Origin: Lachnospiraceae bacterium
GTDB taxonomy: Bacteria > Bacillota > Clostridia > Lachnospirales > Lachnospiraceae
Direction: 5' to 3'
Assembly: GCA_017521985.1 (NCBI GenBank)
Contig: JAFXAZ010000078.1
Span: 1 to 63,185, forward strand
Length of the DNA stretch: 63,185 bases
Positions 45,601 to 52,697 of this stretch are shown here, in pieces. How positions within the stretch are numbered: position 1 is the stretch's first letter; each line of letters begins with the position of its first letter. The notes beneath the pieces were generated by a model. That model was not told the DNA's origin and did not search any database. It saw only the letters and a list, made by a program, of their open reading frames with translations. The position numbers and the translations under genes are program-made.

Positions 45601-48600
45601 ATAACTTCCGTCGCCATTATCGTTGAAAGAAGTGGTGCTGTAAGTATCGCCAGTTGCTAAATCAATGCTTTCAATATCAAAATAGCGGGAAATTGCAATC
45701 TCAGTTTCCACATCCATCAGCTTATCATACGCTGCTTGGCTATCTTCTGTGGCAACAAGCGTAATGGCTACTTGCCCTCCACTACGACCATTCTTAGAAC
45801 TGGATTGTTGTTGTGCATATTTTTTTGCTTCTTCAGGAAGTTCATTGCCAGAATTTGTTGAATCATAGCCGCTTGACATTCCACTAAGGCGATAATTGGA
45901 GCCCGCTGTGCCTGCTGAGCCAGCTGTCGCTGTCATATTCGTTGGAACGCCAAGTGAAACTCCGGCATTACCACTACCATTGCGTTGACCTGCACTACCG
46001 TTATAAGAAGAAAGTGACGCGGCAAGTGTCGAAGAAGCAGAACTGGATACACTGCCGCCAGAACGAGAAGCAGTCTGGCTATAAACAACAGCGTATTGAG
46101 CAATAGTAACAACACTACTTCCAGCGCCACCGCCACCACCGGCAATTAGTAGAGGGGATCCACTCATTTCTACTAAAGAATAACCGCCACCGCCACCAGG
46201 CCAGCTTTGATGAACTTCATGTCTACTGGTACTGGAAAACAAACTGTTAGCTCGAGAAAGTCTATTTCCTGTGTTGTTAGAACCGGTTGAGCCAGCAGAG
46301 CCTACAGTTAAGGAAAGAACCTCGCCTTGCGACAAGTATATGTATCCGGTTACATATCCGCCTGTACCACCGCTACCTGCCGAGGCAGTTCTAACATCGT
46401 TTCCATTCACGCCGCTACACGAAACCGTACCACTGCTACCACCATTTCCACCCCAAACTTGGATATAATACCATCCATCCACAGGAGCAGTCCAAGAACC
46501 GCTTGTAGTGGTAGTAGTGTTTGTGTTTTCCAACAGAACAGTAGGACTTTCCTGATTGATTAAAACAGAAAAATCATATTTGCCGTTTGCATAGCTCAGA
46601 GTTTTAGAGCCTGTTACATCTAATCCGTTCAAAACAGCCGTTCCGGGTGCGACAACGGATATAACCGCTTTACCGGTGATTGTTGTAGGGCTTTCGATCG
46701 CAGGACCGACCGTAACCTCGGAATCAGGCGCAATCAACGGTGTTACGTCATAGCGCACCTCGTAGGTCGTTGTTTCCGTGGGAGCAACGGAGGATGCTGT
46801 GATATGCGTTCCGTTTTGGTAAACCCGATAGGTGCTGATCGCAGAAATGTGGTCGTATTCCCAATAGCTCGTCAGGTTATCTCTTATGCTAACGCTTCCA
46901 TTAACATAATCATCCTCATAAAGAGAGCTGACGGCATAAGCTTTTCCTTTTTGGCTGGAAGTATAAGACTTCGTCTTAATCGTTGCGTTCAAAGGAACAT
47001 TTACAAATTTGTGCGCTTTTACATCACTTGGAACAATATGTATCGGCGTTACGTTATCATTAGGACTTAAAAAGTCCGCACTGACACCATCAATCAACTG
47101 TACGCCGTTACCGCCCATAAATTCGTCTTTTGCACGAATAAACAGGGTTACAGATGCAGTTTTGCCGCCATGTGCAGGGCTGGCGGGAATAATAGACAAG
47201 CCGCTTGCTTTTACATAAGTAGTATCACCGTTATCGGTAATGGAAAGTGCGTTGCTACCGGTAGTCTTTGAGGACGAAAGCACGTCAAAATAACGAGAAA
47301 TTGTTGCACTAATCGTAACGTTATCTAATGCCTCCTGATAGAATTCATCCTCAGCACCGCTAAGATAAGTAATCTGAACAGCGCCACCGGTATTAGCGCC
47401 GACAGGCTGGGCTGTAGAGCCGGAAAGATAAGCTCTTTCCTCGTCGGTAAGGGTTTGAAAAACGATTTTCTGACCGTTTACTTCGTCAGCAACAAAAGAA
47501 GAACCGCCACCGCCACCACCAACGTTGGATGCAATCAACTGAGCGGTCATAATACCGCCGGATCCGCCTGCATAACCGGAGCCACCGCCGCCACCTCGGA
47601 AGTTACCCGAACCGCCCGCACCGGGAGATACAGAGGAATTATGGGTGCCCGTCCAGTCATTCGGTAACTGGTTTTGCGTAAAATATCCCATCAAGGTTTC
47701 GGACACTGCACCGGGAACATTAGAGCCGCCACGACCTACATACTCAGTCGAAGTACCGCTGGACTGACCGTTTCTACCGGAGAAAACATAACCTGGAACA
47801 AGGTATTCATCGCCAAGCAAGGACATTGACACACCATTGTTAATGTTACCGCCCATACCACCGTTAGGAGAACCTGCGGTACCATTAGAAATAAGGTTAG
47901 TAAAGCCGGCACCGCCGCCACCGCCACCGCCTGCAATCATCAGATAGCGGGAAAGGCGTGCAGTCTCTGGAATATTTACCGAAGTTTCCGTTACGTAGTC
48001 TTCATCAAACTCGCCTTCTTCAAACAGATAGATAGCGGTATAACCGCCACCGCCGCCGACTTTGTAGGAACCCTGGTCACCGTGGGTACCGCCGTCACCG
48101 TTGACGCCACCACCCTCATCGTTATATACCGTACTTTCATCACCGTTAGTACCGATGTTATAAACCAGTGTTTGTCCTGCTTTCAGGAAAACTTTACCGT
48201 AAACATATCCGCCGTGAGCACCGTCACCGCCGTCAGTAAGTACGGGAATCACTGCAACAGTCCAACCATCCTGACCGTCGCCACCGTCGCCGCCCCACAA
48301 CTCAATCAAGTAATAACCAGTTTCTTGAATGGTAACGTAGCCATTACGGGAAGAAGTACGGATACGAGCGTGTTCAAAGGTGGATAAATCCGCTGAAACA
48401 TCAATCTGAACACTGTAGGTTCTGTTTCCTATATAACGGGTGGTACGAGTGATTTCATAATCAATGCCATCGTGAAACTCTACATCGGTTGTTACTACCG
48501 GTTCAGTTCCGGCCGCAGATGCAGCGCTTACGGATAAAGGAATTGCCGGAAGCGTGGTAATCAACATAGCGACACAAAGGATAGCTGAAATAATTCTTAT

Positions 48601-48618
48601 CGTAAATTTATTTTTCAT
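39664..48618 (-). CDS. Giant secreted multidomain protein (glycine-rich, MucBP-like, InlB-type repeats)
   Basis: The 2984-residue protein has a Sec signal peptide (MKNKFTIRIISAILCVAMLI, cleavage near VSAAS). Two glycine-rich domains follow (about residues 105-375 and 720-950), each starting IELWGG or IQVWGG and rich in GGGGG, like ALK-type glycine-rich domains. Downstream are two MucBP-like modules (about 1393-1525), InlB/Listeria-Bacteroides repeats (about 1525-1805, 2190-2262 and 2520-2590, ending YAKW or SKWD), a probable beta-helix with repeated GIYN/GIR turns (about 1820-2160), and an Ig-like end (about 2860-2984). There is no LPxTG, GW or SLH motif, so attachment must be indirect. It is the last gene of the SipW/TasA-like locus and probably an adhesin or matrix component. 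Confidence 0.85.
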   Translation of the reverse strand: MKNKFTIRIISAILCVAMLITTLPAIPLSVSAASAAGTEPVVTTDVEFHDGIDYEITRTTRYIGNRTYSVQIDVSADLSTFEHARIRTSSRNGYVTIQETGYYLIELWGGDGGDGQDGWTVAVIPVLTDGGDGAHGGYVYGKVFLKAGQTLVYNIGTNGDESTVYNDEGGGVNGDGGTHGDQGSYKVGGGGGYTAIYLFEEGEFDEDYVTETSVNIPETARLSRYLMIAGGGGGGGAGFTNLISNGTAGSPNGGMGGNINNGVSMSLLGDEYLVPGYVFSGRNGQSSGTSTEYVGRGGSNVPGAVSETLMGYFTQNQLPNDWTGTHNSSVSPGAGGSGNFRGGGGGSGYAGGSGGIMTAQLIASNVGGGGGGSSFVADEVNGQKIVFQTLTDEERAYLSGSTAQPVGANTGGAVQITYLSGAEDEFYQEALDNVTISATISRYFDVLSSSKTTGSNALSITDNGDTTYVKASGLSIIPASPAHGGKTASVTLFIRAKDEFMGGNGVQLIDGVSADFLSPNDNVTPIHIVPSDVKAHKFVNVPLNATIKTKSYTSSQKGKAYAVSSLYEDDYVNGSVSIRDNLTSYWEYDHISAISTYRVYQNGTHITASSVAPTETTTYEVRYDVTPLIAPDSEVTVGPAIESPTTITGKAVISVVAPGTAVLNGLDVTGSKTLSYANGKYDFSVLINQESPTVLLENTNTTTTTSGSWTAPVDGWYYIQVWGGNGGSSGTVSCSGVNGNDVRTASAGSGGTGGYVTGYIYLSQGEVLSLTVGSAGSTGSNNTGNRLSRANSLFSSTSRHEVHQSWPGGGGGYSLVEMSGSPLLIAGGGGGAGSSVVTIAQYAVVYSQTASRSGGSVSSSASSTLAASLSSYNGSAGQRNGSGNAGVSLGVPTNMTATAGSAGTAGSNYRLSGMSSGYDSTNSGNELPEEAKKYAQQQSSSKNGRSGGQVAITLVATEDSQAAYDKLMDVETEIAISRYFDIESIDLATGDTYSTTSFNDNGDGSYTKIYKNASGNQVAKFSYRTVTAADGVSSYIKIFDVEYLPDPITETQGTTYYLHYESTLDFTFKLTPKDGFLGGNDVPVLAYGQIDGVADKDSIADYGVRVLQGDEFMNLPAADPTDFVNVENTVDMADYLTVQDKTIHLGDSVQKTELYTFTPPTYGADAWEDDYATFVSPGDETYTPTQTTDYIIMASFEPRIEVAQKATIVESLPAQEYSLSATVYVEVPVTTALTNLTCDNVDWTLWGESFGCTITPNAGYILPESIVVAVNGEETSNYTYSDSLGTVFIEGQYVTGPIVITAQAAVKNYKIYIVYDNYDAGLGKDVRQPQVEITGIQSDETIDWSRLEEIKGTINPKEGYEYQWVFENSSGEQPETMPAHNLWVYGSYVKASYPLTINYVDEDGNPMENIDSYSGSVVYGDDYSVVSPSVKGYLPDQTVVSGTMGAEAVTVTVKYMPSKNKLIILYQKETDGTLLCDPYEKDTVSGQTYTVNSPEFEGYETDTPVVTVKMEGEDTQTIIINYTPKKFTVTFDKNDQNDATLDMPETKLVEYDNLYSFNAMPDEDGKYVHDGLPTAQVAGYTFAGWFTEPECTNEVKESDTVKITADTTLYAKWERTKFKLTVRYDFLYENGDYVPEGFDSVDAVRASLTDDVIEIAYGDPYSVALPALTGYSAYENFGLNDQEKLEILSGTMPGQNMLVVISYEINTYEIKFMDLSGSHVNYSDKDTSTVASDSFDTVWKTVNVKHNVVPVYEEADPTPNHATREEYTYSFTGWYGSNDDVTYLGKTPTFPAVTSERNYYAMYDATENIVAVTYGSKVEYFTNVASALEFAETNISSGVVMDFRRNAGNERVLNLNDDTLVFGNTYTGTTNYTVTVDLNGIALQNTKGQSVVENTLRPLTIVISDSGAGGNISVSGDDDVIAIQSTTGSLTVNNQISVDVTSNNGDATGIKFGNATNSYTLSYANELSSVNVTAANGTACGIDVVGTSTVKPAAVNVTGKDAVGIRTNDGTALTLSGTAMALNVSGAENATGIRIAEGASLVNTVSNTKEQTVTSQGDTYGIYNEGALSSLNLKVTVNGTNNAYGIYNKAGTVNVTGIGSGVDLRATGTNGYGLYNEAGGAAIGAEDGDKLNKGAFAGSSYGIYSADNSIFASGNYLYIKGADESTALSGVVHVGYHQTDATMQFDIGYYRLATMRTIIFITNGGTEIATVTQLYDTPLDAVVTTKRGYTFNSWHLTEALDSSYVYPATMPDEDLVLYSKWDLNSYQYSLDPEFKEITVEFYDKATDGSLILLGTADITKSNNELVIPDNVLTEVQSYLSTSNSTLSIFTGWYSTQNPTVDSYAKLDGDISYLDSNHDFKIELYVGWYNVTGCKTQGQLTTSTKSFTINQSTNTSATTAYFMYYVVPNDGDYSISYLNYATNTSYRYKNVYIYVYSADGTITKVRDNGTLSVNTSGTSYNTSKMTGLKAGDVIVLRAYRGYTSSTSTSYNSTIRAYISPINGTVIDDTSTYSATSSIQRITRFYNVEMGTITLPVADNTGHEGMKFAGWADTVDAPKDERITQITPDMVDTVEEWQNGELWQLYSQWMEKTWTAYQSDKRDFTAFENTAQVNILGNDTVSIRFKSEQEPTEALTFKFANGLPAGTILTLIDRSGTVPVYYTYTTTDTTTELSSTMFVKMGVATDSFSGISKDVVLQICYKNTSATSTSETVSIYAGDVSEVDAVYGITPMGTLTGSNGSGDFKYNEEYTLNVTVPVLSDLGLNEEDKVLLRVRWDDVNLAPGSVISLNGMNATIYDGEYALLDTGFTVADMTAEMPATMSIYLPTMVQNEFKDKTFYYELCIAPNAEAAFGLQVHPLIVVTQELTLQVTPSLEVDAVDKTAKVGEDISVTVDTSETGNISQVEFYLYQQNSDGTFERTANCATVFETLTVADDGKLSVGDGTLVNGNTFTATVSTNAVQDKYYLIVKLGDKYERIRLRVVANTQ

Positions 48619-48641
48619 GATTCATTTCCCCTTTCCAGTGC

Positions 48642-49451
48642 TTATTCTTTAGTCATTTTTACAATTTGTCCTGCATCGGAAGGTGTATTGTTTAACTGTT
48701 CAAGCAGTTCAGCGTCCGTCACAAAGAACATGAATTGATATGCCGTATTTTTATTAAGAGTTACTGTTGAGTTAGAAGGACCGGCAATAGCATTTTTGAA
48801 AAACCCCGTAGGATCTGAGTTGTCGGGAGTAATACCCTCCTGCCAACTAAAATTAAATTCTCCTGAAACATCGTTTGTATCAATGTTTATGGTAATTACA
48901 CCATCTGCAAACATGGTGTCAGCACTATAACTAGAATAATTAAAAGTATACACAGCCTCTATATCCTCTTGCAGAAAAGAGGATGTAGTTCCATGTACCT
49001 TGATATAATTACAAACATTCCCACCAACCTCAACTGGACTAACAGAAAATTTTTCCACCTGATACTCATCAGCATCAAATTTATCGTTTACTTTATTCTT
49101 ATTATATTCAGTCCAAGTGATACCATCTTCAGATACAAACCATGTCAAAGTATATTTAATATCTTCCTCAGAAACCATTTCTGAATCAAGCGCATTCGCA
49201 ACCGTAAACCACGTACTTGTTCCATTTACGTTATAAGCAGCATTTTCAGACACCGGCAACAACTCGTTGCTCCGAAAATAGCGGCGTAAATTATGATTGG
49301 TTTTATCAACCGGGAAAATGGACAAGCCAAAGCTATGGCTCCATTCGCCTGCATAACGAGCCAAGGTCATACCACCCAAAAGACCCACGCTCAATATAAT
49401 TGCTAAAAACAACAATACATATTTGTTTTTATTACTTTTTCTATTTTTCAT
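48642..49451 (-). CDS. TasA-like SipW-dependent secreted protein 3
   Basis: The 269-residue protein has an N-terminal signal with the SipW-type pattern GGMTLARYAGE at the predicted cleavage site, comparable to SGTFAKYVT and SGLYARYTN in the two related proteins of the locus. The mature part is beta-rich (TWFVSEDGITWTEYNKNK, YTFNYSSYSA, FNFSWQEG). It starts behind GAGGT, 8 bases after the preceding gene, and 23 bases before the giant protein gene. Similarity to TasA is confined to the signal region and general fold, so it may be a minor or accessory fibre subunit. The C-terminus has no anchor. Confidence 0.66.
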   Translation of the reverse strand: MKNRKSNKNKYVLLFLAIILSVGLLGGMTLARYAGEWSHSFGLSIFPVDKTNHNLRRYFRSNELLPVSENAAYNVNGTSTWFTVANALDSEMVSEEDIKYTLTWFVSEDGITWTEYNKNKVNDKFDADEYQVEKFSVSPVEVGGNVCNYIKVHGTTSSFLQEDIEAVYTFNYSSYSADTMFADGVITINIDTNDVSGEFNFSWQEGITPDNSDPTGFFKNAIAGPSNSTVTLNKNTAYQFMFFVTDAELLEQLNNTPSDAGQIVKMTKE

Positions 49452-49459
49452 AAATTACC

Positions 49460-50029
49460 TCAATCAATCTGGTACACCTTAACAGTCAATTCAACCTTGG
49501 GAATAGTTAAGTCTTCCTCTATCATATTCAAATCATAAACGGAAATGATCAACTTCAGTTCTTCTCTCTGAATCTCTGTGTTCCCCGGTGCTATTGTGCC
49601 AAATTCATTAAATACATATATATTTTCATCATTTTTTATTGGTATAATCGGTTCACCACTCCCCTTTGAAAGTGATAATGTTAAATAATCCGGCAAGTCA
49701 ACATTACCAAAATACACCTCAACAGAATATCCTACTGCAACCTCAGAAGCACTTTCTACATAGAATGGAATATTAATGCTTTCCACTTCTTCCCCACCAC
49801 CAAGTTCCAAAGAAGGGGCTGTTCCTTCAGAAACACCTAATGTAACATGATCTAAATCCGTTTCTATTTGAAAAGCTGCCACACGCGCAAAATCCCCTGT
49901 AGTACTTTCATTCGTGTATCTTGCATACAATCCGGATGTAAAATGACTGGTTATTAATACAAGAGCAAACAATACTAATGAAATTTTCAACATTATATTG
50001 GATTTTACTATTTTAATGCTCATTTTCAT
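49460..50029 (-). CDS. TasA-like SipW-dependent secreted protein 2
   Basis: The 189-residue protein has a signal peptide (LVLFALVLITSHFTSGLYA) and the cleavage-site pattern SGLYARYTNES, followed by TGDFARVAAFQIE. The latter parallels ATDTARVAKWGVE in the major TasA-like protein. Both also end with a similar strand (TVKVYQID here, TVSVTQID there). Mid-protein beta segments include LGVSEGTAPSLELGGGEEVE. Its start overlaps the second signal-peptidase gene by 17 bases, so the two are translationally coupled, as expected for a peptidase and its substrate. A start two codons downstream is possible. It likely is a fibre subunit. Confidence 0.7.
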   Translation of the reverse strand: MKMSIKIVKSNIMLKISLVLFALVLITSHFTSGLYARYTNESTTGDFARVAAFQIETDLDHVTLGVSEGTAPSLELGGGEEVESINIPFYVESASEVAVGYSVEVYFGNVDLPDYLTLSLSKGSGEPIIPIKNDENIYVFNEFGTIAPGNTEIQREELKLIISVYDLNMIEEDLTIPKVELTVKVYQID

Positions 50030-50570
50030 TTTTCAACTTTCTGATTTCTTCTTTAATTTTTTCTATTTCTTCTGCATCTTTTTGTTTTTCCAGATATCGT
50101 GGAAATTCTAAGAGAAAAATTGCCAAAGCAATCACTATCGTAGTACCAATAGGGGTCTTAATATAATTTATAACATTTCCAATAAAAGGAATTTTAAATA
50201 TTACTTTACCTTTAATGTTGCTTATATCAATAGGCTCATCCGATGTATTATTGGCGTCGCCTTTCGTGGTAACGCTATCTTCATACATATCAATTATTCG
50301 ATGTACTACGAGAGATTGACCGTCTTGAAATACGATAATTTCGCCATGTGAAAAGGCGTCTGTTTCTCTTACAACAATCAGGTCTCCTTTTGTCATTGTT
50401 GGTTCCATGCTCCCCGATAAAACCACTGCCATCCCATAGCCAAATGGCATAGGCATTCGGTTTCCGGCAAGACTTTCGGCATTCCATGTATATACACGTA
50501 CACCAATAATTACAGCAACTATTACTAATAGAACAAATCTGCAGATTGCCAATATTCTAGTTTTCTTCAT
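50013..50570 (-). CDS. Type I signal peptidase, S26B/SipW type (second copy)
   Basis: The 185-residue protein belongs to the S26B (ER/SipW-type) signal peptidases with a Ser-His pair in place of the Ser-Lys of LepB. The Ser is Ser54 in SGSMEPT and the His is His90 in VVHRI; GDANN and GKVIFKIPFIGNV follow. There is an N-terminal membrane helix, a second near residue 145, and a charged C-terminal coiled coil (KDAEEIEKIKEEIRKLKNE). The start codon immediately follows the stop codon of the upstream TasA-like gene (TAA-ATG). It should process the SipW-type precursors on either side of it. Confidence 0.87.
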   Translation of the reverse strand: MKKTRILAICRFVLLVIVAVIIGVRVYTWNAESLAGNRMPMPFGYGMAVVLSGSMEPTMTKGDLIVVRETDAFSHGEIIVFQDGQSLVVHRIIDMYEDSVTTKGDANNTSDEPIDISNIKGKVIFKIPFIGNVINYIKTPIGTTIVIALAIFLLEFPRYLEKQKDAEEIEKIKEEIRKLKNENEH

Positions 50571-51569
50571 TTAATTCTTCCTGCTTTTTCTGTATAGGAA
50601 CAAAATAACAAGTAATAATGCGGCACTTGCAGCCAATGCAATCCATATAAAAAGCATCCCATTGTCACCGGTAATTACCTGTTCTGTTTGAATAATCTGG
50701 GTAGTCATGTCATCTCCGGTAGCAATCGTACGGATAACAATAGTAAGTGTCAAATCTTCATCTACCGCTGTGTTTCCCAAAAAGGTATCATATGCATCAT
50801 CATCGCTTTCAAAAGGCCACTGCCATTCCAATGTATAATATGCATAACGATTTACTCTAAGATATGCCGTTTCTTCTACCGTATTTAACTCTAATACATC
50901 CACCCAACTATCATCAGCCCCCAGTAAATAAGTGCCGTTATAGCCTTTTAATCGTACTTCTATAGGAATAGGTTGCGTGTCAGGCATAAAATATGCCTCC
51001 ATGGTTAAGGTGTAATCTAGAAGGGTATCACCGGTGTTCTTTAAACAAAATGTATAAGCATTGCCGGTTCCAGGCGCAATTACCTTATCGCTCATACCAT
51101 CAACTGTAACCATAGCCTCACCATTTTCATAACGAATTTTGAAAATGTCCACTTCCGTGGTTGTTTCCCAAACTTTAGTGTCATCCTGTACTTCAAAATT
51201 CGGATGTAGTGGTTCTTCTACTTCTTCCTCTACATAAATAATACTGGTTTGCTGGCTCTTTGGGGAAGAAACCGTTTTATTACTACTAGACTGTATCGCC
51301 ATGGTTTCTTGTTTATTCTCCGACACTTCAGCAGTATCCGCTGCAAGTGCCTGCACTTCAGTACTATTCTCAGATTCTTTTTCTGAAGCAACAGATACGT
51401 TCGAAACTAATGCAATTATATCCTTATCCTTTGTTGCATGTGCTTGCAGCCTCGATGCCAAAAGTGCCCCAGTTACGCAAATCGCAACAAAAAGCAACCC
51501 GATGACTGCCACCAGCCAACCATGTCGCTTTTTAACATCTACATTTTTCTGTTCATTCTGCTTCTCCAT
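50571..51569 (-). CDS. Membrane-anchored TasA-like protein
   Basis: The 332-residue protein has an N-terminal membrane segment (HGWLVAVIGLLFVAICVTGA), a Ser/Thr/Glu-rich linker (about 45-115), a TasA-like beta domain, and a C-terminal anchor. The domain has DKVIAPGTGNAYTF and the LEWQWPFESDDDAYDTFLG pattern, paralleling ITWKWDFD...DKQDTLLG in the main subunit. The end is TGDNG, a hydrophobic helix and RKSRKN, like a cell-wall sorting signal without LPxTG. It may tether the fibre to the cell. The start at 51569 follows AAGGGGG; frames further upstream run into the long hairpin. Between it and the preceding gene lies a terminator-like hairpin. Confidence 0.72.
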   Translation of the reverse strand: MEKQNEQKNVDVKKRHGWLVAVIGLLFVAICVTGALLASRLQAHATKDKDIIALVSNVSVASEKESENSTEVQALAADTAEVSENKQETMAIQSSSNKTVSSPKSQQTSIIYVEEEVEEPLHPNFEVQDDTKVWETTTEVDIFKIRYENGEAMVTVDGMSDKVIAPGTGNAYTFCLKNTGDTLLDYTLTMEAYFMPDTQPIPIEVRLKGYNGTYLLGADDSWVDVLELNTVEETAYLRVNRYAYYTLEWQWPFESDDDAYDTFLGNTAVDEDLTLTIVIRTIATGDDMTTQIIQTEQVITGDNGMLFIWIALAASAALLLVILFLYRKSRKN

Positions 51570-51592
51570 TTGGTGCATCCCCCTTTCCCCTT

Positions 51593-51652
51593 TTTTGCTT
51601 TTTGAGAATTCCCCAAATTCCTTAAAACTTTGGAAATTCCCAAAAAGCAAAA
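51593..51652. repeat. Long imperfect inverted repeat before the anchored TasA-like gene
   Basis: TTTTGCTTTTTGAGAATT... at 51593-51617 is the near-complement of TTTGGAAATTCCCAAAAAGC... at 51629-51652, with only a few mismatches over about 24 bases. It lies just upstream of the ribosome site of the anchored protein gene and could sequester translation or slow polymerase. Confidence 0.65.
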
Positions 51653-51655
51653 GAT

Positions 51656-51685
51656 GCACTCGGCCGGCCACATCGCGCCGAGTGC
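51656..51685 (-). terminator. Attenuating terminator between the major and anchored TasA-like genes
   Basis: GCACTCGGC (51656-51664) and GCCGAGTGC (51677-51685) form a GC-rich 9-base stem; on the - strand TCTTTTGCTTTTT follows. It sits 43 bases beyond the stop of the major subunit gene and would reduce read-through into the anchor gene, giving many subunits per anchor. Confidence 0.72.
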
Positions 51686-51727
51686 TAAATCTATGTGCTT
51701 GGTTTTTTATTACTTATTAGCTATGTA

Positions 51728-52543
51728 TTAGTCAATCTGAGTTACGGAAACAGTAAGTGTAAGACCTGTTGTAAGATTGTAGTCAGTACCATCTACAAGT
51801 GCTGGATTAGGTGCAGGTACAAGGGTTGTATTTGCAGCAAGAGCACCAAGAAGAGTATCCTGCTTGTCATATGTACCAGCATTATTATCATCAAAATCCC
51901 ATTTCCAAGTGATCTTTAAAGTACCAACTTCTTTAGCAAGATTATCATTTGCACTATATGCACCACTAATTCCTTCAAGTGCCTCTTCAAGAGTAGCAAT
52001 ACCAACATTTTCTACAAGATTATCATCCGTGTCAGTAACTACTACAAAACCTGCACCTTTATTCTGCCAAAGTGTATATTTTACAGGCTCATATTCACCA
52101 GTAGCAAAATAATCTGTATCATCACCTGTTGTCATATCTGGTAAAGTCTCAGCACCATTCGTACTTGCCAGGAAAATTCTTGCTATACTATCATCAACGT
52201 CTACATCTACCTGTACATCAACTTCTGGAGTACCGGTAATTGCAAATGTTATACCTTCATCGTTTTGTGTACCTGGTGCTACTACATTATCACCCGCTGC
52301 ACCATTTGACTTCACGGACACTGATGCATTACCATCACCTGGTGTATTGACAGTTTTCTTATAAGTTTCAGCAAACAAAGTACCACTTGCAGTTACTTCA
52401 ACCCCCCACTTAGCAACTCTTGCTGTATCTGTTGCACTATCACTTGTCACATACTTCGCGAAAGTACCACTGATAACGCTGGTGGACATAAGAGTTAAAA
52501 CCATCATTGCAGAAGCCAATCGCATCATTTTGTTTTTCTTCAT
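51728..52543 (-). CDS. TasA-like major secreted fibre protein (SipW-dependent)
   Basis: The 271-residue protein starts at 52543 behind AAAGGGG and has a SipW-type signal peptide ending SGTFAKYVTSDSATDTARVAKWG, the pattern recognised by S26B peptidases in TasA/camelysin families. The mature beta-sandwich contains VAPGTQNDEGITF, KYTLWQNKG and ITWKWDFDDNNAGTYDKQDTLL, and ends LTLTVSVTQID. In Bacillus, TasA is the amyloid-like fibre protein of the biofilm matrix; a similar role here is inference. It is flanked upstream by a signal-peptidase gene and downstream by a terminator-like hairpin, suggesting high expression. A longer frame to 52603 has no ribosome site. Confidence 0.8.
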   Translation of the reverse strand: MKKNKMMRLASAMMVLTLMSTSVISGTFAKYVTSDSATDTARVAKWGVEVTASGTLFAETYKKTVNTPGDGNASVSVKSNGAAGDNVVAPGTQNDEGITFAITGTPEVDVQVDVDVDDSIARIFLASTNGAETLPDMTTGDDTDYFATGEYEPVKYTLWQNKGAGFVVVTDTDDNLVENVGIATLEEALEGISGAYSANDNLAKEVGTLKITWKWDFDDNNAGTYDKQDTLLGALAANTTLVPAPNPALVDGTDYNLTTGLTLTVSVTQID

Positions 52544-52570
52544 AACAAAAACCCCTTTCTTGTCAATTTT

Positions 52571-52687
52571 TACGCAATTGCGTATTAATATATTGCCGGG
52601 CATCTCACCCCTTTTCCGCGGAAAATGCCGCGGCTATATATCCAAAATCCAGAGCGTGGCTTCAGTGGATTTGAATAACATGTTATT
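52571..52687 (-). promoter_or_regulatory. Structured leader with three perfect palindromes before the TasA-like gene
   Basis: Between the first peptidase gene and the TasA-like gene are three perfect 14-base palindromes: TACGCAATTGCGTA (52571-52584), TTTTCCGCGGAAAA (52612-52625) and AATAACATGTTATT (52674-52687). A larger hairpin, GCCGGGCAT (52595-52603) with ATGCCGCGGC (52625-52634), has one bulge and flanking ATAT pairs. No T-run follows, so it looks like an mRNA leader or operator set rather than a terminator. Confidence 0.65.
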
Positions 52688-52697
52688 GTGCTGCAGA

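Noticed and set aside
39664-48618. Tandem repeats in the giant gene as a CRISPR array
   Set aside because: The repetitive look comes from Gly-rich codons and InlB-type modules; no regular repeat-spacer pattern exists.
52571-52687. Cyclic-di-GMP riboswitch before the TasA-like gene
   Set aside because: The conserved core segments of the GEMM riboswitch are not present; only palindromes and a simple hairpin are seen.
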